Assembly (NCBI GenBank): GCA_018398805.1
Contig: JAGFBZ010000900.1
Location: forward strand, 186,001-250,000
Origin: Hirundichthys speculiger
Lineage: Eukaryota; Chordata; Actinopteri; Beloniformes; Exocoetidae
Length of the DNA stretch: 64,000 bases
Reading direction: 5' to 3'
Shown here: piece after piece, positions 1 through 9,768 of the stretch
Layout of the letters: each line of letters opens with the position of its first letter
Position numbering within the stretch: position 1 is the stretch's first letter
Translations under genes and position numbers: made by a program
Notes under the pieces: generated by a model
What the model was told of the DNA's origin: nothing
Databases searched by the model: none
What the model saw: the letters and a program-made list of their open reading frames with translations, nothing else

Positions 1-1711
1 ATTTCAAATGAGGCGAGTCCCTGGAAGCTAGTTCAGGCAGGCAGTCTCAACAGCATTTCATCCCTCTGCACGGTTTATTCCAGTTATTCCATCGAATTCA
101 TAGATCCGTTTAGGGAGCGAGGGGTTTTGTCTCAGATGCCTTCTGATGTCTCTCACTTGCCAAGCTTGTTCATCAAGCTTGTTCAGGGCTCCAATTCTTT
201 AGACTGGGTGTTAAGCTATGCTCATCACCATCATCACTTTGTATGCCTAATAAGTGGGAACTCATTAGACGGGAGCCTAGATGCCAAAACTCAAGTGTTT
301 TATCATTAATAATGCATTTGAAATCTTCATGGTGTGAGCTGATTGACTGAACTGCACTTAAAGAAGTGGTGACAGTATTCAGGGCTTAAAGTATTCTGGC
401 ACTGTGCCTGATCTCTGGTGTTTGACTATGATTCAGGAAAAAAAAACAGAGACAAGCATGTTATCTCTGAGTGGTCTTGAACGCAGCATCGGAGGTGAGC
501 CGGTGGTTGTTTGAATGGAGGTAACAAGTGGCGCTGGGGATGGATAGAGGACGAGGGTGGAGACAGTTAGCCGTTTGGGTGCCAGACGCTAAGGGAACCT
601 GGTACCTGTTTTTGTGTGTTGTGCTCCAAGAAGCTAGTCTATGCAACTAGCGGCAAAAAAGCTGCCGGCCGCGCTCCAACACACAAGCCGTTAACCAGGA
701 CGTAGTGGCCCCAATGACTCATCTATTTGTGACTTGAAAATACGTTTGTGCTCGTTTATTGCGGATTATTTATCATTTACGATCACTCAACCGCATCTGA
801 CATTACATCCTGTGTAACAAAAAACAAAGTAGCAGTTGATAAAAACGCTTTAAATAAAACTGCCCATTTCCAATCAGCATGCCAGTTATATGAGCACACA
901 TGACACAGCACCAGAGTTCTAGAAACATCCGTGTTTTATGCAAAGCACCTTGAATTGTCTTGTACAGGAAATGTGCTCTACAAATAAACTTTCCTTGTCT
1001 GTCTGATCAGCTCAAAGGATGTAGGTTTTCTGAATGTTGATGAAACAACCACCCAAAACATAGATGATGATGATGATGCATCCAGTTATAACATCTAATA
1101 ACATAACTGCCTCTGCAAATATGTTGGAGAGGAGTCAAGGCCAAATGGAATGTATTTCCTATAACTTAATTTACCATTGTTTTGAACAAAAATGATAGAA
1201 AAGTTGCAGTTTATGTTTTTTTGTACAAATTGCCCTTTACTGAATTAAATAGTTGCTAAATGATTCAGATTAATTGGCTTGACTCAGTTTCACATGTTTT
1301 CACTTATAACTTAATAACCTTTACTTTCTAAAATTCACATTTAAATTATTGGTCATCTTGTATATTACCAAACACAATGCCAAAAAGTTGCCAATAATGT
1401 GTATGCGTTGGATCCATTGCACCCCCGGAAAAAAGTTCTTACTTTAAGCCCTGAGTATTTAACCTGGTATATCCTGCAGGCAGACAAGTCATGTACTAGT
1501 TTACAGGGTATATCATATCCTTTCTATGGTTCACTTCAAATACACCTTCTAGTTTACTGGTCTGTCTAAAGGGGCAAAATGGAGCCCATCGATGCCTTGG
1601 TAACTGAGGTACTGCTGACAAGTTTGTTGCAGCTCAGAATACAAAAGCTTCATCCTACCTCCAGTTCTGATGTTGTGAATGTCTTCTACCATCTCCGATT
1701 CTCCGTACATT
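1..1711. other. No gene recognised; AT-rich flank
   Basis: I see no splice-bounded exon, RNA gene or transposon terminus here. The stretch is AT-rich, with a short (GAT)n run near 1061-1079 and short A and T runs. The open frames at 127-309 and 461-646 are about 60 codons long, have no recognisable motif and look like chance. Confidence 0.5.
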
Positions 1712-3880
1712 TAATTCAATTCAATTTTATTTGTATAGCGTCTGTTACAATGTCAATTGTCTCAGTTGTTGCTTTACAGAGACCCAGAGCATGACCCCCG
1801 AGCAAATATCTAACTATAATTAACTAAAATTATAATATTAAATCCTAAACGCAGGATAATGGCAAGTAAAAAAAACTCCCACAGTGGGAGAAAAAAACCT
1901 TTAAGCCCAACAGTGGCAAGGAAAAACTCCACTTTAAGAGGAAGAAACATTGAGCAGGACCTGGCCGAAGGCCAGCTGGGTAAAGAAAGAAAAAAAGAGG
2001 GGAGACAGGACAGAGAGAGGATGGAGGACAGAGAGAGGAGAGCACACAAATGACTGAGTAAATGATGACAGAAACATAAACAGATGCAGGTAGCAGCACT
2101 GAGGTCAGATGGTCAGAGGACCAGGTCAACACGCCAGTCGGCACCCCGAACACATCTACAGACACAGGTGGAGGTAAATGCTGGGATGGCCAGAGGATGG
2201 AACTGCAAGTCAGCATGCAACTCAGGAAACTCTGGTCTGCAAACATACAGAAAGAAAATAGATAAAAGGGGGTCAAAACAGCACAACAAACCACAGGAAG
2301 GAAAAGAAAATGGAGCACAGTTACAGTAACAAGGTGCTCCCAATTAATTATGAATGAGCTGGAGGAGGAGAAAGGGAGGAGGAAAAGGGAAGGAAAGAGA
2401 GAGGAGCAGGAAGACACCGCTCAGCAGATCATGTTGGTGTCCCCCTGCAGCGTAGGCCTATAGCAGCATAGCTATGACGAAGTTGTGATTAAGACAAGCT
2501 ACTCTAGTCTTAGCTCCTACAACTATGGCTATAACTATTTGCCCCTACATACTATAGTTTAGACTAACTGTAGGCTTTACTGAACAGAAATGTTTTCAAT
2601 TTAGTTTTAAAAATGGAGGTGGTGTCAGCCTCCTGAACCCAAACTGGTAGTTGGTTCCATAATAAAGGGTGCCTGGTAGCAGAAGGCCTGTCCTTCAAAT
2701 CTGCTTTTAGATATTCTAGGAACGACGAGTAATCCTGCTCTTTGAGAGCATAGAGCTCTATTAGGAGCAAAACGTGCTATCGGGTCTTGTTAATAACGAG
2801 GAGCTAGGCCATTAAGGGCCTAATATGTGAGAAGCAGAATTTTGAACTCAATTTGAAATTTCACGGGAAGCCAATGGAGGAAGGTTAACACGGGTGAGAT
2901 CTCGCTTACGGATTCCTGTCAGCACTCTCGCTGCTGCATTCTGGATCAGTTTGAGGCTATTAAGCTAGCTTTTCGGACATCCTGCTAACAGCGCATTACA
3001 ATAATTCAGTCTAGAACTGACAAACGCATGGATTAATTTTTCAGCATCACCCTGGGAGAGGATGCTCCTAATCTTGGCGATATTTCGGAGATGAAAAAAG
3101 GCAGTCTTGCAAACCTAATTAATATGCTACTTTAATAACATATCCTGATTAAAAATGACTCTAAGGTTTTACACAGCTGTGCTGGAAGCCAGCGTAAACT
3201 CAGTTAATCCATTCCTCAGGTGTTTGGGACTAAAGACAATAACCTGTTTTATCCGAATTTAGAAGCAAAAAGTTACAGGACATCCAGGACTTAATATCAT
3301 TAAGACACCCTTGAAGTTTTGCCAACGATTTTGCTTCCTCTGGTTTCATGGATAAGTACAGCTGTGTATCATCAGCGTAGCAATGAAAGTTTATGCTGTG
3401 GTTCTGGATAATTTTTTCCAAGGGCAGCATGTATAAAGTGAAAAGGATTGGTTCCAGTACTGAACCCTGTGGGACGCCACAGTAAACCTTAGTCCATGCA
3501 GAAGAAATGTCATTAACATGGACGAACTGGAACCTGTCGGATAAGTATGACTTAAACCAGCCTAATGCTGTCCCTTTAATTCCAACAGTGTGCTCTAATC
3601 TATGCAGCAAAAGGCTGTGATCAACGGTATCAAAAGCAGCTCTGAGATCCTACCTCAGTGCTGCTGAGATACTAATCCATCGTCTGAGGCCATGAGGAGG
3701 TCATTGGTGACTCTAATCAGCGCAGTTTCTGTGCTGTGATGAGTTCTGAACCCTGACTGAAAAACTTCATATTGCCTCAGGTGCACTGAAAGGAAAATGG
3801 ATTTAATCAGGAGGCTGCAGCTCTGTAAGTTCATGCACAATGCCGGGACGAACAGTCGAGCTGCATCCAGCAGCACCGCT
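1712..3880 (-). mobile_element. L2/Maui-like LINE, 5'-truncated
   Basis: A minus-strand non-LTR retrotransposon remnant. In sense order it has a reverse-transcriptase core (about 3876-3230), a C-terminal region ending near 2564, and an 850-bp 3' UTR. The 3' end lies at about 1712-1740, where the sense strand ends in short ATTGA-type tandem repeats; CR1/L2-clade LINEs often end in such short repeats. The stretch 1870-2060 and the segment 2440-3200 resemble 3' sequences that are abundant in teleost L2 elements. No upstream endonuclease domain is seen, so this is a normal 5'-truncated insertion. The exact 5' boundary near 3880-4010 is uncertain. Family naming rests on motif recognition only. Confidence 0.82.
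2564..3876 (-). pseudogene. Reverse transcriptase fragment of the L2-like LINE
   Basis: The piece at 3876-3655 contains the RT motif [16 protein letters not shown]. The piece at 3610-3230 contains GVPQGSVLEPILFTLY followed by CYADDTQLYLS. The YADD motif holds the catalytic aspartates of the RT palm, so the active-site box itself is preserved. The sequence between these pieces (about 3611-3654) carries a stop or frame change where family members have the first palm aspartate motif, so the frame is broken. A last piece at 2770-2564 ends in a typical LINE C-terminus (FKTKLKTFLF). In an intact element this protein would copy the element's RNA at a nicked target site in the nucleus. Here it is dead because of frameshifts and the missing N-terminus. 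Confidence 0.85.
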
Positions 3881-4722
3881 CACACATCTCTTCAGTACCT
3901 CACCGGATGGCCTGTGCAGGTTAAGCTTTGCATAACCTGCCAGAATCCACAGAGCCCTGTTACCGTCACTCAAAAGGAATGTTTTGATGTGTCATCTCCT
4001 TTGTAATTTCCAGCATTGTGCAAATTGCCCAGTCTTGTCACACCCCTCTGAACTCTAGGAATTGCAATCCAACCCCGTACATGGGTGCAACTTTGGCGCT
4101 CAAAGCACCACAGCCTCTGCTGAGTTCTCCTCATTATTTAAGAATTGGCAGAACCATTACTGCAGCTCTTCATCTGCCCACCTCCACTGTGAAATTTCCT
4201 GGCTGCTGGCTATCCTCTGCATTCTAAAGCTAAACTCACAAAAGGCAATCTTGGCAGCTTTAAGCTCTTAACTTCACAACAATATGGTGTTGCATATCAG
4301 GTAGCTGCTGTGTTAAAGTCCTATTTTTTGTTTTTGTTTTGTTTTTAAGCCTATGCTTTTGTTTGCTGGCTATTTCTTTGAAAATGCCTTCAGTTTTTGT
4401 TTCTCACAATGTACACTGCTTATCATGGCGAGTCCACCTTACATCTACACTTTTGTTCTTTGTTGTCGGTCGGTTGAATTGTTGCTCATCACGCCTTTCA
4501 TTGGCAAGGTGTTTTTCTTGAGATGGCTCACAGTGGTTGGCATCTCGTTCACACATAACAGTTTCTCGGTAGATAATACACTTATGCTCCCTATTTTCCC
4601 AGGCTGGGAATCTTGAAGTTTTAATTGTCTCACACCTGAGCTTCAGCAGCTGCATCAGGGCTGTAATTAAAACAGCTTTTTATTGCCTTGATCAAATATC
4701 AGGAGTCTGAGATCTCCTATCC
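3881..4722. other. No gene recognised between two LINE fragments
   Basis: There is no clear coding or RNA feature. Part of 3881-4010 may be a further piece of the upstream LINE, but I cannot show it. The overlapping open frames at 4339-4655 on both strands have no motif. Confidence 0.4.
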
Positions 4723-5100
4723 AGAGCAGATTTAGCGAAGCTCCTCCATGCCTTCATCTCCAGCAGACTTGACAACTGTAACGCTCTTCTGTCTGGTCTT
4801 CTCAAACAGACGAGCAGACAGCTTCAGCTCCTTCACAACGCTGCTGCCAGAGTTTTAACAAAAACCAGGAAAACTAAGCACATTACTGCTGTTCTGAGAT
4901 GCTTACAGAGGCAACCAGTTACAGGAAGAATTGATTTTAAAGTGTTATTGGTTTACTACTCCTTTTTTTGTCTAAATCTGTTTTTCGTGGTTTTATTCAT
5001 GTGACTTCATTTTATGGATTTATTTTAATTATTATGGTGCTTTTATTAATTAAATGCTTTCTCTTCTTTTCATTCTGTGGATGATAAAAAAAAAGTAAAT
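4723..5100 (+). mobile_element. L2-like LINE C-terminal fragment
   Basis: Translated on the plus strand, 4737-4960 gives the thumb/C-terminal motif of L2-clade reverse transcriptases: HAFISSRLDNCNALLSGL, then the NAAARVLT segment and RIDFKVLL. A T-rich 3' UTR-like stretch follows. The fragment lacks the palm motifs and is a severely 5'-truncated copy. It lies opposite in orientation to the LINE at 1712-3880, so it is a separate insertion. Confidence 0.8.
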
Positions 5101-5597
5101 AAATGCCCAACCGATTCATTGATGAATCAGACTCTCTCATATTATCAATGCATTTTCTACTTGCATTTTTTATAAAGAGAATAAACATGGACAGACAGTT
5201 AAACTTTGATAAAACAACAGGTTTAGATGTGCCTGGGTCTTTTCCACAGTGCTCTACATTCCACAGTGGAACCATTTCAACTGGAATGGATTATGTCTTA
5301 GTGTCTTATTCGATGTGCTCTATCTGAAAATCACTGTTTCTTTGCAAAACGTCAAGAATGATGGATGAGGCGCCTTGAATTTTATTTTTTATCTTTGTGT
5401 TGATATCAATCTCACATGAATCTGAACATATCCACAGGAGGAATTGGTACAAAATAATTTATACATAGGTCTGTCGAAGAGCAGAAGGTAGTAACATTTA
5501 ATAATGCTACACAAGAAGAACCTGTATTTTTTTTTTTTTTTTTTGCTATTAAACTTTTATTGCAATATTGAACTTCCAACACCACAGACTGCACAGT
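5101..5597. other. No gene recognised; poly-T tract
   Basis: Non-coding sequence with an 18-base T run near 5527-5544. No open frame here has recognisable features. Confidence 0.4.
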
Positions 5598-5705
5598 TCA
5601 TCCATCTATTATCTATGATCTTCCTATTCAGGGTCTCGGGCGGGAGGGTGTTTTCTGAAACCCATCCCAGCTTAGGTTCCTAGCCCATCACAGGCCCAGA
5701 ACCTA
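5598..5705 (-). repeat. Tail fragment of a common teleost SINE-like repeat
   Basis: The stretch starts with the CATCCATCTAT motif, continues through the TATTCAGGGTCTCGGG block and a CATCCCAGC block, and ends near a CCATCACAGG block. This order matches the antisense of the 3' half of the tRNA-derived SINE-like repeat seen in the plus orientation at 25770-26065. Only the tail is present, with no Pol III boxes. Confidence 0.55.
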
Positions 5706-6211
5706 TGATCAAAGTCCCACATTACATATTTTACATATTTTGAACCTAAATGGCAATAAGTTTAGCAACCACAGTGACGTTAACAGTATAGTTCTATGAT
5801 GTCACCGTCCAGGTGCAGGTATAAACCTGGGAGTTGCTCCAAGATCTCTCAAAGCTTAGCACTTCATTACTGACTCTCCCGTGAGATGAAACAAATATGT
5901 TTGCACATGTGCTAATCTTCTGGATGTTATTTGACAGGTGAGGGAGAAGACCTCTTAAGATACTGGGCTGATAATGTTGCCTGTGTATTGTAAATATTTC
6001 CAAACTCTCTTCCAGGCAGCCAAAAATGCAACTTCATTCCCATGTAAACAGAAAGGTAAAAAGACGCGGCGAGACAAAATGTATGCAAGGTTGTGGTTTT
6101 CATCCTAAAAAATGATATTCCTATTGTTCTAAACTCAATAATTGTCTGGAAATATGAACTGTAACATGGAACAGTTGACTCTTAGAGAATAAGGGAAGAT
6201 TAGGAAAGATG
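5706..6211. other. No gene recognised
   Basis: Unique-looking AT-rich sequence leading into the minisatellite. The open frame at 5794-6003 (minus) has no motif. Confidence 0.4.
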
Positions 6212-6339
6212 GTCACGTGATCTAGACACAGGTCTGGAAGTCTTGGTCATGTGACCCAGACAGGGGTCTGGAAGTCTGGTCATGTGACGCAGACACGGGT
6301 CTGGAAGTCTGGTCATGTGACCCAGACACAGGTCTGGAA

Positions 6340-7302
6340 GTCTGGTCATGTGACGCAGACACGGGTCTGGAAGTCTGGTCATGTGACCCAGACACAGGTC
6401 TGGAAGTCTGGTCATGTGACCCAGACACAGGTCTGGAAGTCTTGGTCATGTGACCCAGACACAGGTCTGGAAGTCTGGTCACGTGATCCAGACACAGGTC
6501 TGCAAGTCTGGTCATGTGACCCAGACACGGGTCTGGAAGTCTGGTCACGTGATCCAGACACAGGTCTGCAAGTCTGGTCATGTGACCCAGACACAAGTCT
6601 GGAAGTCTGGTCATGTGACCCAGACACAGGTCTGGAAGTCTGGTCACGTGATCCAGACACAGGTCTGCAAGTCTGGTCATGTGACCCAGACACAAGTCTG
6701 GAAGTCTGGTCATGTGACCCAGACACAGGTCTGGAGGTCTTGGTCATGTGACCCAGACAGGGGTCTGGAAGTCTGGTCATGTGACCCAGACAGGGGTCTG
6801 GAGGTCTTGGTCATGTGACCCAGACAGGGGTCTGGAAGTCTGGTCATGTGACACAGACACGGGTCTGAAAGTCTGGTCATGTGACCCAGACAGGGGTCTG
6901 GAAGTCTGGTCATGTGACCCAGACACAGGTCTGGAAGTCTTGGTCATGTGACCCAGACAGGGGTCTGGAAGTCTGGTCATGTGACCCAGACAGGGGTCTG
7001 GAAGTCTGGTCATGTGACACAGACACGGGTCTGAAAGTCTGGTCATGTGACCCAGACACAGGTCTGGAAGTCTGGTCATGTGACCCAGACAGGGGTCTGG
7101 AAGTCTGGTCATGTGACCCAGACACAGGTCTGGAAGTCTTGGTCATGTGACCCAGACAGGGGTCTGGAAGTCTGGTCATGTGTCCCGGACACAGGTCTGG
7201 AAGTCTTGGTCATGTGACCCAGACACGGGTCTGGAAGTCTGGTCATGTGACCCAGACACGGGTTTGGAAGTCTGGTCATGTGACCCAGCCACGGGTTTGG
7301 AA
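6340..7302. repeat. Higher-order repeat copy A (963 bp, 29 units)
   Basis: First copy of a 963-bp block within the minisatellite, made of 23 units of 33 bp and six of 34 bp. The variant order is the same as in the next block: the three CACGTG units at 6479, 6545 and 6645 recur exactly 963 bp later. The 122-codon frames at 6450-6818 and 7413-7781 encode identical peptides. Boundaries are set to the nearest unit; the match fades to the left of about 6340. Confidence 0.9.
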
Positions 7303-8265
7303 GTCTGGTCATGTGACGCAGACACGGGTCTGGAAGTCTGGTCATGTGACCCAGACACAGGTCTGGAAGTCTGGTCATGTGACCCAGACACAGGTCTGGA
7401 AGTCTTGGTCATGTGACCCAGACACAGGTCTGGAAGTCTGGTCACGTGATCCAGACACAGGTCTGCAAGTCTGGTCATGTGACCCAGACACGGGTCTGGA
7501 AGTCTGGTCACGTGATCCAGACACAGGTCTGCAAGTCTGGTCATGTGACCCAGACACAAGTCTGGAAGTCTGGTCATGTGACCCAGACACAGGTCTGGAA
7601 GTCTGGTCACGTGATCCAGACACAGGTCTGCAAGTCTGGTCATGTGACCCAGACACAAGTCTGGAAGTCTGGTCATGTGACCCAGACACAGGTCTGGAGG
7701 TCTTGGTCATGTGACCCAGACAGGGGTCTGGAAGTCTGGTCATGTGACCCAGACAGGGGTCTGGAGGTCTTGGTCATGTGACCCAGACAGGGGTCTGGAA
7801 GTCTGGTCATGTGACACAGACACGGGTCTGAAAGTCTGGTCATGTGACCCAGACAGGGGTCTGGAAGTCTGGTCATGTGACCCAGACACAGGTCTGGAAG
7901 TCTTGGTCATGTGACCCAGACAGGGGTCTGGAAGTCTGGTCATGTGACCCAGACAGGGGTCTGGAAGTCTGGTCATGTGACACAGACACGGGTCTGAAAG
8001 TCTGGTCATGTGACCCAGACACAGGTCTGGAAGTCTGGTCATGTGACCCAGACAGGGGTCTGGAAGTCTGGTCATGTGACCCAGACACAGGTCTGGAAGT
8101 CTTGGTCATGTGACCCAGACAGGGGTCTGGAAGTCTGGTCATGTGTCCCGGACACAGGTCTGGAAGTCTTGGTCATGTGACCCAGACACGGGTCTGGAAG
8201 TCTGGTCATGTGACCCAGACACGGGTTTGGAAGTCTGGTCATGTGACCCAGCCACGGGTTTGGAA
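7303..8265. repeat. Higher-order repeat copy B (963 bp, 29 units)
   Basis: Second, directly adjacent copy of the 963-bp block. Unit variants, 34-bp shift units and the odd GTGTCCCGGAC unit (7181 and 8144) recur in register. The near-identity suggests a recent duplication, or an assembly choice in a repetitive region. The roughly 11 units after 8265 do not continue the same order. Confidence 0.88.
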
Positions 8266-8637
8266 GTCTGGTCATGTGACCCAGACACAGGTCTGGAAGT
8301 CTTGGTCATGTGACCCAGACAGGGGTCTGGAAGTCTGGTCATGTGACCCAGACACGGGTCTGGAAGTCTGGTCATGTGACCCAGACACGGGTTTGGAAGT
8401 CTTGGTCATGTGACCCAGACACGGGTCTGGAAGTCTGGTCATGTGACCCAGACACGGGTCTGGAAGTCTGGTCATGTGACCCAGACATGGGTCTGGAAGT
8501 CTGGTCATGTGACCCAGACACAGGTCCGGAAGTCTGGTCATGTGACCCAGACACAGGTCCGGAAGTCTGGTCATGTGACCCAGACACGGGTCTGGAAGTC
8601 TTGGTCATGTGACCCAGACACGGGTCTGGAAGTCTTG

Positions 8638-8765
8638 TTGTGTGTCAAAAATCAGTCATAGACGGATGAAATGGAGAGAATTCGGTTATTTTTCAAACAT
8701 CAAAACATCATTTAGACTCGAATAATAAATCAAATGGTAATAATGGAAGTTATTTATTTTTTCTT
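8638..8765. other. No gene recognised; minisatellite flank
   Basis: AT-rich sequence following the last repeat unit, without a motif. Confidence 0.4.
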
Positions 8766-8850
8766 TGTGGCCCGGTACCAAATGACCCACTGATCGGTAC
8801 CGGGCCTGGGACGGGGGGTTGGTTACCAACCCTGTTACCAGGAGTAACCA
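8766..8850 (-). mobile_element. hAT terminal remnant
   Basis: The stretch has GGCCCGGTACCAAATGACCC, then a GGTACCGGGCC block and a run of G. In antisense this resembles the GC-rich terminus of hAT (Charlie-like) elements that begin with a CCCCAACC-type TIR. No second terminus and no target duplication were found, so this is an isolated end. Confidence 0.45.
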
Positions 8851-9369
8851 CCACAGCTGATGTACCAGCATCAATGGCTGACCATGTGTGGAACTTGAAA
8901 ACAGGAGTGTGCAGGTTCATCACAGAGCACGATTTGTTGTTGAAGCTCTCCAAACCTCTGGTGAATTTATGCAAAAAAAAAAAAAAAAAGCTGAATACAA
9001 AATAGCTCTGGCAAAAGCCGTTGATTTCGAATCAACGTGCAGATATTTGAACCCACATGAAACAACACCAGAGTTTAAAAAAAATTGTTTATTGTTCTGG
9101 TTGTTAATTGAATAGTTATTTTATTGATACATTTTCTATTAATTTACTAGAACTTAATTTACCATTATTTATTTTGAGCAAATGGATTATGGAAATGTTG
9201 CCATTTAAAATTCCAGTGTTATCTACAGTTCACTGTTGCACTTTATCCTTTTACAAAATGAATAGCACAAATGCTGCATAATATTTGGAGTTGATGGTCC
9301 TTTGTCATAAACCCTCAACTGAATGGTTGTCGTCCACATTTTCATCCTGGCTGACTGAATTTCACATTC
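8851..9369. other. No gene recognised; poly-A tract
   Basis: There is a run of about 17 A near 8973-8989, with a short open frame on each strand around it (8888-9115 and 8750-8974). I recognise no domain. The A run could be a retroposed poly-A tail, but no source sequence is apparent. Confidence 0.35.
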
Positions 9370-9768
9370 CCTTATAACAGTGATTCCCAAAGTGTGGGCC
9401 GCGGCCCCCTGGTGGGCCGTCGTGGGACTGCAGGTGGGCCGTGAGAGGTCATTAAAATTAAACAAATGTGTTTTAAATCCTCGATCTTTTTTAAATATGT
9501 TTTTAATTACTGTAAAATATTCATGACACGATTAAAAAAACATTACGAAGTAATAAAACAAACCAGTTAAGTGTTATTCTACTGTCATCTTAACTTAATA
9601 TGACAAGTGTCACCTTATTTGTTGACCCCTTACATTAATATCGGATCATGGTTCCTGGTCCTGTATGTTGATCACAGTTGTGATTAAAGGTTCTGGTGGG
9701 CCGTGGAGATTTTTCACATTTCAAATTGGGCCTTGGCGTTCTGAAGTTTGGGAACGGCTGCCTTATAA
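9370..9768. mobile_element. Complete hAT MITE with perfect 8-bp target duplication
   Basis: The element itself is 9378-9760 (383 bp). It starts CAGTGATTCCCAAAGTGTGG and ends GTTTGGGAACGGCTG, an imperfect TIR of the hAT Charlie type. It is flanked by the direct repeat CCTTATAA at 9370-9377 and 9761-9768, matching the 8-bp target duplication of the hAT superfamily. GGGCCG blocks occur just inside both ends. It has no coding capacity, so it would have been moved by a related autonomous element's transposase. The clean duplication indicates that it is still in its original insertion site. Confidence 0.92.

Larger units (their letters stand above)
6212..8637. repeat. E-box-bearing minisatellite, about 73 units of 33/34 bp
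   Basis: An uninterrupted tandem array. The common unit is, in order: GTCTGGAA, GTCTGG, TCATGTGA, C, CCAGAC, then a 4-bp spacer (ACAG, ACGG or AGGG), giving 33 bp. A variant with one extra T (GTCTTGG instead of GTCTGG) is 34 bp. The 6-bp word GTCTGG and its complement CCAGAC recur, so each unit can form a 6-bp stem with a 4-base loop (CCAGAC-ACAG-GTCTGG), or a second stem around the TCATGTGA core. Nearly every unit carries the E-box CATGTG within GTCATGTGAC; seven units instead carry the palindromic CACGTG (near 6212, 6479, 6545, 6645, 7442, 7508 and 7608). Because 33 is 11 codons, the array is open for long stretches on both strands; the 34-bp units shift the frame. These frames are a by-product of unit length, not genes. 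There are no spacers, so this is not a CRISPR array. Confidence 0.97.

Noticed and set aside
1845..2417. 190-codon minus-strand frame
   Set aside because: It lies in the 3' UTR of the L2-like LINE and is S/L/F-rich; explained by the purine-rich plus strand.
6212..8637. CRISPR array or long repetitive protein gene
   Set aside because: The repeats are directly adjacent without unique spacers, and the open frames on both strands follow from the 33-bp unit length. No start context, introns or unique flanking coding sequence.
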